DNA from: Holophagaceae bacterium
GTDB taxonomy: Bacteria; Acidobacteriota; Holophagae; Holophagales; Holophagaceae
DNA length: 11,379 nt
Direction: 5' to 3'
Assembly: GCA_003158505.1 (NCBI GenBank)
Contig: PMJK01000059.1
Coordinates: 612 to 11,990 of the forward strand
A program made the position numbers and the translations under genes. Below are positions 1 through 6,691 of this stretch, piece by piece. The number at the start of each line of letters is the position of its first letter. The stretch's first letter is position 1. A model generated the notes under the pieces. That model did no database searches. It was not told the origin of the DNA and worked only from the letters and a program-made list of their open reading frames with translations.

Positions 1-258
1 GCCGTGCTGCTGGTGAAGCCCCAGTTCGAAGCGGGACGGGAGGATGTGGGTGCAGGCGGCATCGTGCGTGATCCGGCGGTCCACCGGCGCGTCCTGCAGG
101 AGACCTGGGCCTACTTTGCGGGCACGGAACTGCGCCCCCGGGCCCTTGCCGTGAGTCCCATCAAGGGAGGGGAGGGCAATACGGAATTCCTGATGCGCAT
201 GGCGTTAGGGCTGGAATCCGGCGACCTGGGCGCCTCGTTGGGCACGCTGGGCCTTTGA
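1..258 (+). CDS. tlyA: TlyA-family rRNA 2'-O-methyltransferase, C-terminal end (5' truncated by window)
   Basis: This is the last 85 codons of a gene read in frame from base 1 and ending with TGA at 256-258; the start lies outside the window. The residues show the TlyA/FtsJ-like C-terminal signature: a VKPQFEAGRE segment, then a VGAGGIVRDPAVH block, then SPIKGGEGNTEFL near the end. TlyA enzymes transfer a methyl group from S-adenosylmethionine to ribose 2'-OH of cytidines in 16S and 23S rRNA, and carry an N-terminal S4 RNA-binding domain that is not visible here. The stop lies only 7 bases from the stop of the opposing gene, so the two are convergent with no obvious terminator between them. 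Family assignment is firm; the exact rRNA target is inferred from the family. Confidence 0.88.
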   Translation, partial: AVLLVKPQFEAGREDVGAGGIVRDPAVHRRVLQETWAYFAGTELRPRALAVSPIKGGEGNTEFLMRMALGLESGDLGASLGTLGL

Positions 259-265
259 ATGGACC

Positions 266-1840
266 CTAGAGGCTGTCCCAGTCCGTGTGGATGGAAACAA
301 TGGGCAACGCCACCACGGTTTCGCTGAGCTTAAGATCGGCCAGCACATCCTCGTTCGAAGTCTGCCACCGGGTGAATCCTTCGAGGGCCAGGCGGCCGCC
401 CGGATAGGTGCCCTGACCGGTGTAGGGAGAGTGGGCTCCAGGCTGCTCGGCAATGGCATTGACGAGGACGATGTCCGTCCGGGTTTCCCGCTTGAACCGG
501 CCGATCCAGGCGCGGTCCTGGGTATGGAGGTTGAGCATCGGGCCGCAAGCGGCGCCGTTGACCCAGGCCAGGGCCTCTTCAACATCCTTGAAGGTGGAGA
601 GGTTCACCGAGGGGCCGGGAACCTGGTTCCGGAACAATCCCATCTCGGGCCTCACTCCGTCCCACACGCACGGCTGCATGTAGACGCCGTGGCCGATGTT
701 CCCCTTCACGCGCTGGTCCCGGTTGGCCTCGGTCCACTGGTCGCCACCGGAAAGCAGGGAGGCGCCGTCCGTGTGCCCCATCTCCCAATGTTCACGGAAC
801 GCCGTTGCTGCGCGGGCATTGATCAACGGCCCATAGGCCACGTGCGGATTGCTCATGGGATTGCCTACCTCGAGGCTGGCCACCCGGTCCATGAACCGCT
901 GCTTGAACGTCGCGGCACAGGCCTCATGCAGAAGGATGTTGACCAGACCCACGGGGCGCTGCCCCGCTTGACCGAACGCGCCATACAGGGCGCCCTCAAT
1001 GGCCTGATCCAGGTCTGCATCCGGCATGACCACCATGCTGCCTCTGCCAACCAGGTCCAGGTTCGGGAGGACGAGGTTTCGGCCGCAGATCTCTCCCACG
1101 GTCCGTCCCAGGGCCGCGGACCCGATGAAACTGAAAGACTGGTAGAGCCCCTTGTCGATGCCGGCGAGGAAGTGCTTCCCACAGCCCGCCCGTCCGCGGC
1201 CATTGATCGTGTTGACCACCCCTGGAGGAAGACCGGCCTCCATCATGGCGCGCAGCAGGAGGTAGGCGGTGGCGGGGGCATTATCGCTGGGTTTCCAGAC
1301 CACGGTGTTGCCGCAGAGGATCGCCTGGAGCATCCTCCGCCCTGGCGCCGCCAGGGGCGAACTGCCTGTGGCGAGGATGCCGCAGACTCCCGCGGGCCGA
1401 CGGATGGCCATGCTGCCAGGGCCGAGTTTCATGCTCTGGATGCCTCGTGACTCGGTGACGGAGAATGCGCAGGCATTAATGGATTCCTGGACTTCGGCCA
1501 GGGCCTCCAGGGGCGTCATGCCGATTTCCCGGGTGATGATGCGGGCCAGTTTCTCCTTGTGGGTGGCCAGGATCCCTGCGGTGCGCTGCACCAAGCCTTC
1601 GCGCGCGGCAGCGCTCGTTCCGGACCAGTCCTTGAAGGCGTCGGCCGCAGCCTTGGCGGCCCGGGCCACATCCTTTTCGCCGCTGTCCGGGAACATGCCC
1701 ACCAGGTCCCGATGGTCCACGGCGGACTTGCACTGGATCAAGGAGAGGTCGCCCTCCACCTCTTTCCCATTGATAACATTGAATCCGATGATGCTTTTTC
1801 CGGCGGTGGCGGCATGGGGCGAGTTGGCTTTCAGATACAT
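266..1840 (-). CDS. Aldehyde dehydrogenase superfamily protein lacking catalytic residues (probable pseudoenzyme)
   Basis: A 524-residue protein of the length and fold of NAD(P)-dependent aldehyde dehydrogenases. I chose the ATG at 1838-1840 because AGGAG lies 6 bases upstream on the minus strand and the family's N-terminal region begins just after it; the reading frame stays open further upstream to 1978, but that would overlap the divergent gene. Recognisable blocks are the PDSGEKDVARAAKAA segment (51-65), WKPSD (182-186), F-IGS-ALG (238-245), the DADLDQAIEGA helix (274-284) and GQAGQR (290-295). The catalytic Cys after GQR is Pro296, the general-base Glu of ELGG is Asp262 (LDLVG), the Asn of PWNFP is Ser160 (TGSSP), and the cofactor-ribose Glu of EExFGP is Gln406 (NQVPGP). 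The frame is intact over 1575 bases, so it looks maintained rather than decayed. A dehydrogenase reaction seems unlikely; a structural, regulatory or different binding role is inference. It is divergent from the M50 protease gene (109 bases between starts). Confidence 0.8.
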   Translation of the reverse strand: MYLKANSPHAATAGKSIIGFNVINGKEVEGDLSLIQCKSAVDHRDLVGMFPDSGEKDVARAAKAAADAFKDWSGTSAAAREGLVQRTAGILATHKEKLARIITREIGMTPLEALAEVQESINACAFSVTESRGIQSMKLGPGSMAIRRPAGVCGILATGSSPLAAPGRRMLQAILCGNTVVWKPSDNAPATAYLLLRAMMEAGLPPGVVNTINGRGRAGCGKHFLAGIDKGLYQSFSFIGSAALGRTVGEICGRNLVLPNLDLVGRGSMVVMPDADLDQAIEGALYGAFGQAGQRPVGLVNILLHEACAATFKQRFMDRVASLEVGNPMSNPHVAYGPLINARAATAFREHWEMGHTDGASLLSGGDQWTEANRDQRVKGNIGHGVYMQPCVWDGVRPEMGLFRNQVPGPSVNLSTFKDVEEALAWVNGAACGPMLNLHTQDRAWIGRFKRETRTDIVLVNAIAEQPGAHSPYTGQGTYPGGRLALEGFTRWQTSNEDVLADLKLSETVVALPIVSIHTDWDSL

Positions 1841-1949
1841 GCCGGGCTCCTGAGCAGAATAGGAAATCGTCACTTGAGCGCCTGGTGGGCAAGCCCCTAC
1901 TCCAGTCATCGGCTCGCTACCGTTACACTGGAGAATTGCCGGAGTCCGG

Positions 1950-2699
1950 GTGTTCGACAGCATCTCCATCCCCACCATCCTCGTCAGCTACGTGGCGCTG
2001 CTCTTCAGCCTCAGCGTGCACGAGGCCAGTCACGCCACCGCCGCCTACTGGCTGGGAGACGACACGGCCGCCCGGTTGGGGCGGATGACGCTGAATCCAC
2101 TGGCCCACATGGATCTTCTGGGCACCTTCCTCTTCCCGCTGCTGGGCATGGCCACCGGTTTCCCCTTCATCGGTTGGGCCAAGCCGGTGCCAGTGGATCC
2201 CCGGAATCTCACGCGCCGCTTCCCCCAGCGGACGGGCTATGCGATGGTGGCCGGCGCCGGGCCTGCCTCGAACCTGCTTCAGGCCATCCTGTTTCTAGGA
2301 ATCATGTTCTTGCTGGTGAAGGCGGTTGTGCCCGTTTCCCAGGATGAATACCGGACTTTTGTGTTCGCCATGCACGCATGGAAGGTAGAAAACCTACAGG
2401 TTCTGCAGCTAAGCACAGGATCCACGGTGTTCCTGGCCCTGTTAAGCCGCCTGGTCTGGATCAACCTGGGATTGGCTCTATTCAACCTTTTGCCCATGGG
2501 GCCATTGGATGGCGCGGGAATCCTCCGCGGATTCCTGCCCTGGCGCCTGCTGCCGAAGTTCGACCGCGTGCAGCCCTGGATGGGCGGCATCCTCATCGTG
2601 CTCGCCTTGACAGGAATCCTGGGGTACCTCCTGGCACCCGTATTCGTGGCGATCGATTTCGGTATCAGATTTCTCGCCAGTTTCATCCTTCACTTCTGA
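1950..2699 (+). CDS. M50 family (site-2 protease-like) membrane zinc metalloprotease
   Basis: A 249-residue multi-pass membrane protein of the compact M50 / SpoIVFB-like subgroup without a PDZ domain. The start is GTG at 1950, with GGAG at 1941-1944 five bases upstream. The zinc-binding motif HEASH is at residues 24-28 inside the first hydrophobic segment. The second family motif, NLLPMGPLDGAG, is at 179-190, with Asp187 as the expected third zinc ligand. Hydrophobic stretches lie at about 10-30, 55-75, 95-128, 155-185 and 210-235. Such proteases cleave substrates within the membrane, often in signalling or maturation; no substrate can be read here. The trpS ATG follows 23 bases after the stop, so the two are probably co-transcribed. 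Active-site residues look complete. Confidence 0.9.
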   Translation: MFDSISIPTILVSYVALLFSLSVHEASHATAAYWLGDDTAARLGRMTLNPLAHMDLLGTFLFPLLGMATGFPFIGWAKPVPVDPRNLTRRFPQRTGYAMVAGAGPASNLLQAILFLGIMFLLVKAVVPVSQDEYRTFVFAMHAWKVENLQVLQLSTGSTVFLALLSRLVWINLGLALFNLLPMGPLDGAGILRGFLPWRLLPKFDRVQPWMGGILIVLALTGILGYLLAPVFVAIDFGIRFLASFILHF

Positions 2700-2722
2700 A
2701 CCAAGCGCTCTTCGGAGTAATC

Positions 2723-3712
2723 ATGCCCCGCGTCCTTTCCGGCATCCAGCCCTCGGGCTCCCAGCACATCGGCCACCTGGTGGGAGCCCTGGACAACTTC
2801 ACCCGCCTGCAGGGCCAGGGCGAAGCCTTCTACATGATCGCGGACTGGCACGCGCTGACCTCGAAGTACGAGTCTGTCGAGGAGATCTGGCCGGCCACCC
2901 AGGAACTGACGGCCACCTACCTGGCCGCCGGGTTGGATCCCAACCAGGCCACGATCTTCGTGCAGAGCCTGGTGAAGGAGCATGCTGAACTGCACCTGCT
3001 GCTCTCCATGGTGACACCGCTCTCGTGGCTGGAGCGAGTGCCCACCTACAAGGAGAAACTGCAGAATTCGCAGGCGGATCTCGGCAGCTACGGCTTCCTG
3101 GGCTATCCGCTGCTCCAGACGGCCGACATCGTCATCTACAAGGCGCACAAGGTGCCCGTGGGCGAGGATCAGCTCTTCCACCTGGAACTGGCCCGCGAGG
3201 TGGTCCGTCGTTTCAATTTCCTTTACCAGCGCGAAGTGTTCCCCGAACCCGAGGCCGTGCTCACCAAGACGCCCAAGGTGCCGGGCCTGGATGGCCGGAA
3301 GATGTCCAAGAGCTACGGAAACTGCATCTACTTGCGGGACAGCAACGCGGAGATCCTGGAGAAGTGCACACGCCAGATGGCCTCGGATCCGGCCCGCGTG
3401 CGCAAGACCGATCCCGGGAACCCCGACATCTGCCCGGTCTTCGAGTTCCACAAGCTCTTCAGTGACGACGCGACGTTGGAACTGGTGAACACCGAGTGCC
3501 GCCGGGCGGGCATCGGCTGCTTCGACTGCAAGAAGCGAGTGGCCGAAGCCATCATCCGCCGTGTCGAACCCGTGCGGGAGAAGATCGAAGGCCACCTGGC
3601 CCATCCCGCGAACCTCCAGGAAGTCCTCCGGGACGGCAGCGGCCGGGCTCGAGCCGTGGCCGCTGAGACCATGCGGGATGTGCGCGACGCCATGAAGATG
3701 CCGACGCTCTGA
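2723..3712 (+). CDS. trpS: Tryptophanyl-tRNA synthetase with four-Cys (Fe-S type) C-terminal motif
   Basis: A 329-residue class Ic aminoacyl-tRNA synthetase that charges tRNA-Trp with tryptophan using ATP. The start is ATG at 2723, with GGAG at 2714-2717 five bases upstream; the open frame extends further 5' but that part is a shadow of the M50 gene. The class I signature is HIGH at residues 15-18 and KMSKS at 193-197; the GYPLLQTADI and VPVGEDQ segments (127-136, 144-150) are the usual Trp/Tyr-RS core. The C-terminal domain has Cys237, Cys259, Cys266 and Cys269, spaced x21-x6-x2. This resembles the [4Fe-4S]-binding motif known in Thermotoga maritima TrpRS, where the cluster lies near the anticodon-binding region. 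E. coli-type TrpRS lacks it. Cluster binding here is inference from spacing. Likely second gene of an operon with the M50 protease gene. Confidence 0.95.
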   Translation: MPRVLSGIQPSGSQHIGHLVGALDNFTRLQGQGEAFYMIADWHALTSKYESVEEIWPATQELTATYLAAGLDPNQATIFVQSLVKEHAELHLLLSMVTPLSWLERVPTYKEKLQNSQADLGSYGFLGYPLLQTADIVIYKAHKVPVGEDQLFHLELAREVVRRFNFLYQREVFPEPEAVLTKTPKVPGLDGRKMSKSYGNCIYLRDSNAEILEKCTRQMASDPARVRKTDPGNPDICPVFEFHKLFSDDATLELVNTECRRAGIGCFDCKKRVAEAIIRRVEPVREKIEGHLAHPANLQEVLRDGSGRARAVAAETMRDVRDAMKMPTL

Positions 3713-3733
3713 GAACGGGTGTGGAAGGGACTC

Positions 3734-3761
3734 TTGTGTTCCTTGCCTTCCCTGCTAGACT
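3734..3761 (+). promoter_or_regulatory. Candidate sigma-70 promoter for tRNA-Lys
   Basis: A TTGTGT box at 3734-3739 and a TAGACT box at 3756-3761 are separated by 16 bases. The second box ends 11 bases before the mature tRNA 5' end, so a start site just ahead of the tRNA would fit. The match to consensus is only partial (3 of 6 and 4 of 6), so this is suggestive only. Confidence 0.4.
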
Positions 3762-3772
3762 CTTCTTCTCGT

Positions 3773-3849
3773 GGTCCCTTAGCTCAGCTGGTTAGAGCAT
3801 CTGACTCTTAATCAGAGGGTCCCCGGTTCGAGTCCGGGAGGGACCACCA
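3773..3849 (+). tRNA. tRNA-Lys (anticodon CUU), CCA encoded
   Basis: A complete cloverleaf of 77 bases. The acceptor arm GGTCCCT pairs with AGGGACC (3839-3845), followed by discriminator A and an encoded CCA at 3847-3849. The D arm is GCTC...GAGC with loop AGCTGGTTA. The anticodon stem TCTGA/TCAGA encloses the loop CTCTTAA, giving anticodon CUU, which reads the lysine codon AAG. The T arm is CCCGG-TTCGAGT-CCGGG. No mismatch is visible in any stem. It lies 60 bases after trpS and is followed immediately by a terminator. Confidence 0.97.
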
Positions 3850-3858
3850 CTCAAGAGC

Positions 3859-3889
3859 ACCGCCACCAACAAGTGGCGGTTGTTTTTTT
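3859..3889 (+). terminator. Rho-independent terminator of tRNA-Lys
   Basis: The arms ACCGCCAC (3859-3866) and GTGGCGGT (3873-3880) form a perfect 8-bp stem around a six-base loop. A T-rich tail ends in seven Ts (3883-3889). This is a textbook intrinsic terminator, nine bases after the tRNA CCA. Confidence 0.9.
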
Positions 3890-3904
3890 ATCGGTATGAA
3901 ACGG

Positions 3905-3930
3905 GCTCGACCGATCAGCGCATCTGACTC
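3905..3930 (+). pseudogene. Degenerate tRNA-like remnant (D arm to anticodon arm)
   Basis: GCTC at 3905-3908, then exactly 11 bases, then GCATCTGACTC at 3920-3930 repeats the arrangement in the intact tRNA-Lys: GCTC at 3782-3785, 11 bases, GCATCTGACTC at 3797-3807. The 11 bases between differ. Downstream it continues ATCAAGGTCACCAG, where a tRNA would have the rest of the anticodon stem and variable loop. The second anticodon strand is missing and no acceptor stem closes. It could be a decayed copy of this tRNA or of another, for example one with a CTCAT loop start as in tRNA-Met. Confidence 0.4.
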
Positions 3931-4023
3931 ATCAAGGTCACCAGAGACATGTGGAGTCCCTTTCTGTTCCTTCCAAGAGCGGCTGAGGCGAAGGCATAAG
4001 GACGAGGTTGCCGCCTTGAAGAA

Positions 4024-4047
4024 TGGGCAGCGGGATAACTCTGCCCA
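4024..4047. repeat. Inverted repeat, 7-bp stem
   Basis: TGGGCAG (4024-4030) pairs perfectly with CTGCCCA (4041-4047) around a 10-base loop. It has no T tract, so it is not a typical terminator. It is the first of three hairpins in the interval before gabD. Confidence 0.45.
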
Positions 4048-4102
4048 CTGACCTTGGGTTGGTTGATATTAAAGGCATTCAGCTAGACCATCCCGAACAC
4101 CG

Positions 4103-4128
4103 CCACCGTTTTTCCGCAAAAACAGTGG
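4103..4128. repeat. Imperfect inverted repeat with T5/A5 inner arms
   Basis: CCACCGTTTTT (4103-4113) pairs with AAAAACAGTGG (4118-4128) at 10 of 11 positions around the loop CCGC. Its left flank, CACCGCCACC at 4098-4107, repeats the word at 3858-3867 in the tRNA terminator. It could form in RNA from either strand; function unknown. Confidence 0.5.
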
Positions 4129-4171
4129 ATAGCTGATCAACTTCAGGATGGCCACGGGGCGCTTCTTCACG

Positions 4172-4190
4172 CGGGCCACTCTGTGGCCCG
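4172..4190. repeat. Perfect inverted repeat, 8-bp GC-rich stem
   Basis: CGGGCCAC (4172-4179) pairs with GTGGCCCG (4183-4190) around the three-base loop TCT. The stem is strong but no T tract follows on either side. It lies about 135 bases before the gabD start and could be an operator or an RNA hairpin; I cannot tell which. Confidence 0.5.
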
Positions 4191-4325
4191 ATTTACTCGC
4201 TTTGAGTTGGGGCATATCATGATTTCACTCACGCGCTCCCCACATCTGAACCACCGGCAAATAAGACCTTCGATGGTTGGATCCCTCAGCCCAGAGCTCA
4301 GGACAGAACCCAGAGGCAGGCCACC

Positions 4326-5795
4326 ATGAACCAGAACCCACCCTCCTTCCGGCTCACTGATGCGGGGCTCTTCCGCCAGCAGGCGTACATCGACGGTCAG
4401 TGGTGCGACGCCGACAACCACCGGGTCATCCAGGTCACCGACCCGGCCGGTGGCGCAGTCATCGGCACCGTGCCTGGCATGGGAGCCACCGAGACGAGGC
4501 GAGCGATCGCCGCTGCCGAGGCCGCCATGCCAGCGTGGCGGGCAAAAACGGCCAAGGATCGTTCCCGGGTGCTGCGCAAGTGGCACGACCTCATGATGGA
4601 GCACCAGGAAGACCTCGCGATGCTGATGACCGCCGAGCAGGGCAAGCCGCTCGCGGAATCCCGTGGCGAGATCGCCTACGCCGCATCCTTCATCGAATGG
4701 TTCGCGGAGGAAGGCAAACGCATCTATGGCGACACCATACCCGCGCATCTGGCCGACAAGAGGATCCTCGTCCTCAAGCAGCCGATCGGCGTATGCGCCG
4801 CGATCACGCCCTGGAACTTCCCCTCGGCGATGATCACGCGCAAGGCGGGTCCGGCGCTTGCTTCTGGTTGCGCGATGGTGGTCAAGCCCGCCAGCGCCAC
4901 CCCGTTTTCCGCGCTCGCGTTGGCCGAACTGGCGGAGCGCGCCGGCCTGCCACGCGGCGTACTGAGCGTGGTGACCGGCTCGGCCAGCGAGATCGGCGGT
5001 GAAATGACATCCAACCCGATCGTCCGCAAAGTCACGTTCACGGGGTCCACAGAGATTGGCAAGGTGCTGATGCGCCAGTGCGCCGACACCGTGAAGAAGA
5101 CTTCGATGGAACTGGGCGGAAACGCCCCGTTCATCGTGTTCGATGACGCCGATCTGGATGCGGCTGCCGACGGGGCCATGGCTTCCAAGTACCGCAATGC
5201 CGGCCAGACCTGCGTGTGCACCAACCGCATCCTGGTGCAGGACAGCGTGTACGACGCGTTCGCCGAGAAGCTCGCCGCGCGCGTGGGCAAGCTGAAGGTG
5301 GGCAATGGCATGGAACCAGGCGTTACCATCGGTCCACTGATCGACGCGGCCGCGGTCGCCAAGGTCGAGGAACATGTCAGCGATGCGCTCGCCAAGGGCG
5401 CGCGGGTGGTGGTCGGTGGCAGGCGCCATGAGCTCGGCGGCCTCTTCTACGAACCCACCATCCTGGCCGACGTGGACACGACGATGAAGGTCACACGAGA
5501 AGAGACCTTCGGGCCGATTGCGCCGCTCTTCCGGTTCCGGGATGAAGCCGAGGCGATCTGCATGGCCAACGATACCGAGTTCGGGCTGGCCGCCTACTTC
5601 TATGCCCGCGACAACGCTAGGGTGTGGCGGGTATCCGAGGGACTTGAATACGGGATCGTCGGGGTCAATTCCGGGCTCATCTCAACCGAGGTCGCGCCTT
5701 TCGGCGGCGTGAAGGAGTCCGGCCTCGGCCGGGAAGGCTCGAAGTACGGCATCGAGGACTACCTCGAGATCAAGTACCTCTGCATCACCGTTTGA
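4326..5795 (+). CDS. gabD: Succinate-semialdehyde dehydrogenase, GabD type (NADP-preferring family)
   Basis: A 489-residue enzyme, full length for GabD (E. coli about 482). It oxidises succinate semialdehyde to succinate, the last step of GABA breakdown into the TCA cycle, in the cytoplasm. All catalytic residues are present: Asn164 in PWNFP, Lys187 in VVKPAS, the FTGSTEIG nucleotide motif at 238-245, Glu262 in MELGGNAPF, Cys296 in GQTCVC, and the EETFGP cofactor motif at 392-397. The C-terminal blocks EVAPFGGVKESGLG and GSKYGIEDYLEIKY are characteristic of GabD. A second cysteine, Cys298, sits two residues after the catalytic one, as in GabD enzymes and in human SSADH where the pair forms a redox switch. 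The ATG start has only a weak GAGG upstream. No gabT or GABA permease is adjacent. Just after the stop, arms at 5796-5804 and 5844-5852 can pair with one mismatch; a role is uncertain. Confidence 0.93.
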   Translation: MNQNPPSFRLTDAGLFRQQAYIDGQWCDADNHRVIQVTDPAGGAVIGTVPGMGATETRRAIAAAEAAMPAWRAKTAKDRSRVLRKWHDLMMEHQEDLAMLMTAEQGKPLAESRGEIAYAASFIEWFAEEGKRIYGDTIPAHLADKRILVLKQPIGVCAAITPWNFPSAMITRKAGPALASGCAMVVKPASATPFSALALAELAERAGLPRGVLSVVTGSASEIGGEMTSNPIVRKVTFTGSTEIGKVLMRQCADTVKKTSMELGGNAPFIVFDDADLDAAADGAMASKYRNAGQTCVCTNRILVQDSVYDAFAEKLAARVGKLKVGNGMEPGVTIGPLIDAAAVAKVEEHVSDALAKGARVVVGGRRHELGGLFYEPTILADVDTTMKVTREETFGPIAPLFRFRDEAEAICMANDTEFGLAAYFYARDNARVWRVSEGLEYGIVGVNSGLISTEVAPFGGVKESGLGREGSKYGIEDYLEIKYLCITV

Positions 5796-5914
5796 GATTG
5801 ACTGGGACCCTCTGAGGACCAAACGCCTGCGCCGCAAATCGGTCAGGCAATCAAGACCCGGGCCCTCGACAGGGGCCGTCACAGGAGTCTAGGCTACGAA
5901 CCTAGGGGGATTCC

Positions 5915-6370
5915 ATGCGCCAATCCGCACTTCTACCCATTCTGGCCTTCATCATCGCGCTCCCACTTTCATCTCAGACGTCGGACAGGCCTAAGGCCGA
6001 AGCCTTGGTCAAGGAAGGGCACAGCTTCTTGAAGGCCAATGGGAAGGCAGCCTTCGTGGCCGAAGTCCAGAAGGCCAGCGGGAAGTTCCATGCGAAACCC
6101 GGGAACCCTCTCTACCTGTTCGTCTACGATCTGAGCGGAGTGGTGCTGGCTCACGGCGCTGAGTCCAACCTGCTCGGTGTGAACCGGCTGAATGTGAAGG
6201 ATCCGGACGGGAAACAGTACACCAAGGAATTCATCGCAGTGGGCCAGAAGAAGGGCGGCGGCTGGGTGGAATACAAGCGCATGAACCCGGAGACGAGGCA
6301 GATCGAGCACAAGATCTCTTTTGTTCTGGCTGAAGATGGCGTCGTGATTGGTTGCGGTATTTACAAGTAG
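5915..6370 (+). CDS. Small secreted single-Cache-domain protein
   Basis: A 151-residue protein. The ATG at 5915 follows AGGGGGA (5904-5910) by four bases. Residues 1-20 form a signal peptide: basic start, hydrophobic core, LSSQ cleavage-like end. The rest matches the pattern of a lone periplasmic Cache domain: an AEALVKEG helix at 28-35, the strand block YLFVYDLSGVVLAHG at 67-81, DPDGKQYTKEFI at 96-107, GWVEYKRMNP at 116-125 and a closing IGCGIYK. Cache domains bind small ligands and usually belong to chemoreceptors or sensor kinases; stand-alone secreted forms exist, but their partners are mostly unknown. No receptor or kinase is adjacent here. It lies 119 bases after gabD on the same strand, with no terminator clear enough to separate them. 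Confidence 0.8.
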   Translation: MRQSALLPILAFIIALPLSSQTSDRPKAEALVKEGHSFLKANGKAAFVAEVQKASGKFHAKPGNPLYLFVYDLSGVVLAHGAESNLLGVNRLNVKDPDGKQYTKEFIAVGQKKGGGWVEYKRMNPETRQIEHKISFVLAEDGVVIGCGIYK

Positions 6371-6408
6371 GTATTCGGAAGGCCGCGAGTCTGCCAATCC
6401 TGGAGACA

Positions 6409-6435
6409 GAACCAAGTTCTAGATCTGTTTGGTTC
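6409..6435. repeat. Inverted repeat after Cache-domain gene
   Basis: GAACCAA (6409-6415) pairs perfectly with TTGGTTC (6429-6435) around a 13-base loop that contains the palindrome AGATCT. A competing fold pairs GGTTCCTAA (6431-6439) with TTAGG (6454-6458) plus AACC (6461-6464). There is no T tract, so intrinsic termination is doubtful. Confidence 0.4.
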
Positions 6436-6455
6436 CTAAGGCTCGCGCCTACTTT

Positions 6456-6479
6456 AGGCAAACCGATAGGCAAACCGAT
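6456..6479. repeat. Two perfect tandem copies of AGGCAAACCGAT
   Basis: The 12-base unit AGGCAAACCGAT occurs at 6456-6467 and again directly at 6468-6479 with no mismatch. The second copy runs into a CCGATCGG palindrome. It may be a paired protein-binding site or a replication-slippage product. Confidence 0.75.
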
Positions 6480-6666
6480 CGGCTGGTTATCTTGTCAGTC
6501 GCTGTTTTTCGAAGTGTAAAACTTTAGCCCAACCTGCACCTACGACGCCTTGATTGTATTTCAGAAAGGGTTCCTGGCTTATTAGTTTGTCAACAAAGTG
6601 TCGTCGGGCTCCATCAAACTTGATCGAAAAATCTCTCGTGCAAGCCGCGGAGGGATCCGACCGCAA

Positions 6667-6691
6667 GCCCGCAGATGCTTAGTCTGCGGGC
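6667..6691. terminator. Strong hairpin, possible terminator
   Basis: GCCCGCAGA (6667-6675) pairs perfectly with TCTGCGGGC (6683-6691) around the loop TGCTTAG, followed by ATTTCCC. The 9-bp GC-rich stem is typical of terminators, but the T tract is only three bases. It could end a transcript from gabD or the Cache gene, or the end of an unrecognised small RNA. Confidence 0.5.

Larger units (their letters stand above)
3890..4325. other. Gene-poor interval between tRNA-Lys terminator and gabD
   Basis: About 435 bases with no convincing gene. It holds a tRNA-like remnant (3905-3930) and three separate hairpins (4024-4047, 4103-4128, 4172-4190), listed on their own. On the minus strand, 4215 down to 4069 can encode a 48-residue basic peptide beginning MPQLKASKSG. 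It has no good ribosome binding site and I do not recognise it, so I do not call it a gene. The weak GAGG at 4312-4315 is the only candidate ribosome binding site for gabD, and I find no clear promoter boxes for gabD. The stretch reads like decayed sequence at an old insertion boundary (inference). Confidence 0.6.

Noticed and set aside
287..1450. 387-codon plus-strand open frame opposite the aldehyde-dehydrogenase-like gene
   Set aside because: The minus-strand product shows the dehydrogenase fold from end to end; the plus-strand translation shows no family motif and is a shadow.
1841..1949. Divergent promoter pair between the aldehyde-dehydrogenase-like and M50 genes
   Set aside because: Promoters must lie here or nearby, but no -35/-10 pair with acceptable spacing could be picked out on either strand.
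1950..3712. M50 protease gene next to trpS as a possible new functional pair
   Set aside because: Short-spaced co-orientation of these two genes is, to my knowledge, a fairly common bacterial arrangement and both proteins look standard apart from the TrpRS cysteines.
4069..4215. Minus-strand 48-codon basic ORF (MPQLKASKSG...) before gabD
   Set aside because: It has no good ribosome binding site and no recognised family, and it overlaps two hairpins; an ORF of this length is expected by chance at this GC content.
4167..5429. Long 420-codon open frame on the minus strand opposite gabD
   Set aside because: The plus-strand frame encodes an unmistakable GabD with all motifs; the opposite frame is a high-GC shadow rich in Arg, Gly and His.
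5866..5905. Short inverted repeats between gabD and the Cache gene (around the CGAC loop, and CTAGG/CCTAG at 5889-5905)
   Set aside because: The first has a mismatch and no T tract, and the second has only a 5-bp stem; neither supports a terminator or operator call.
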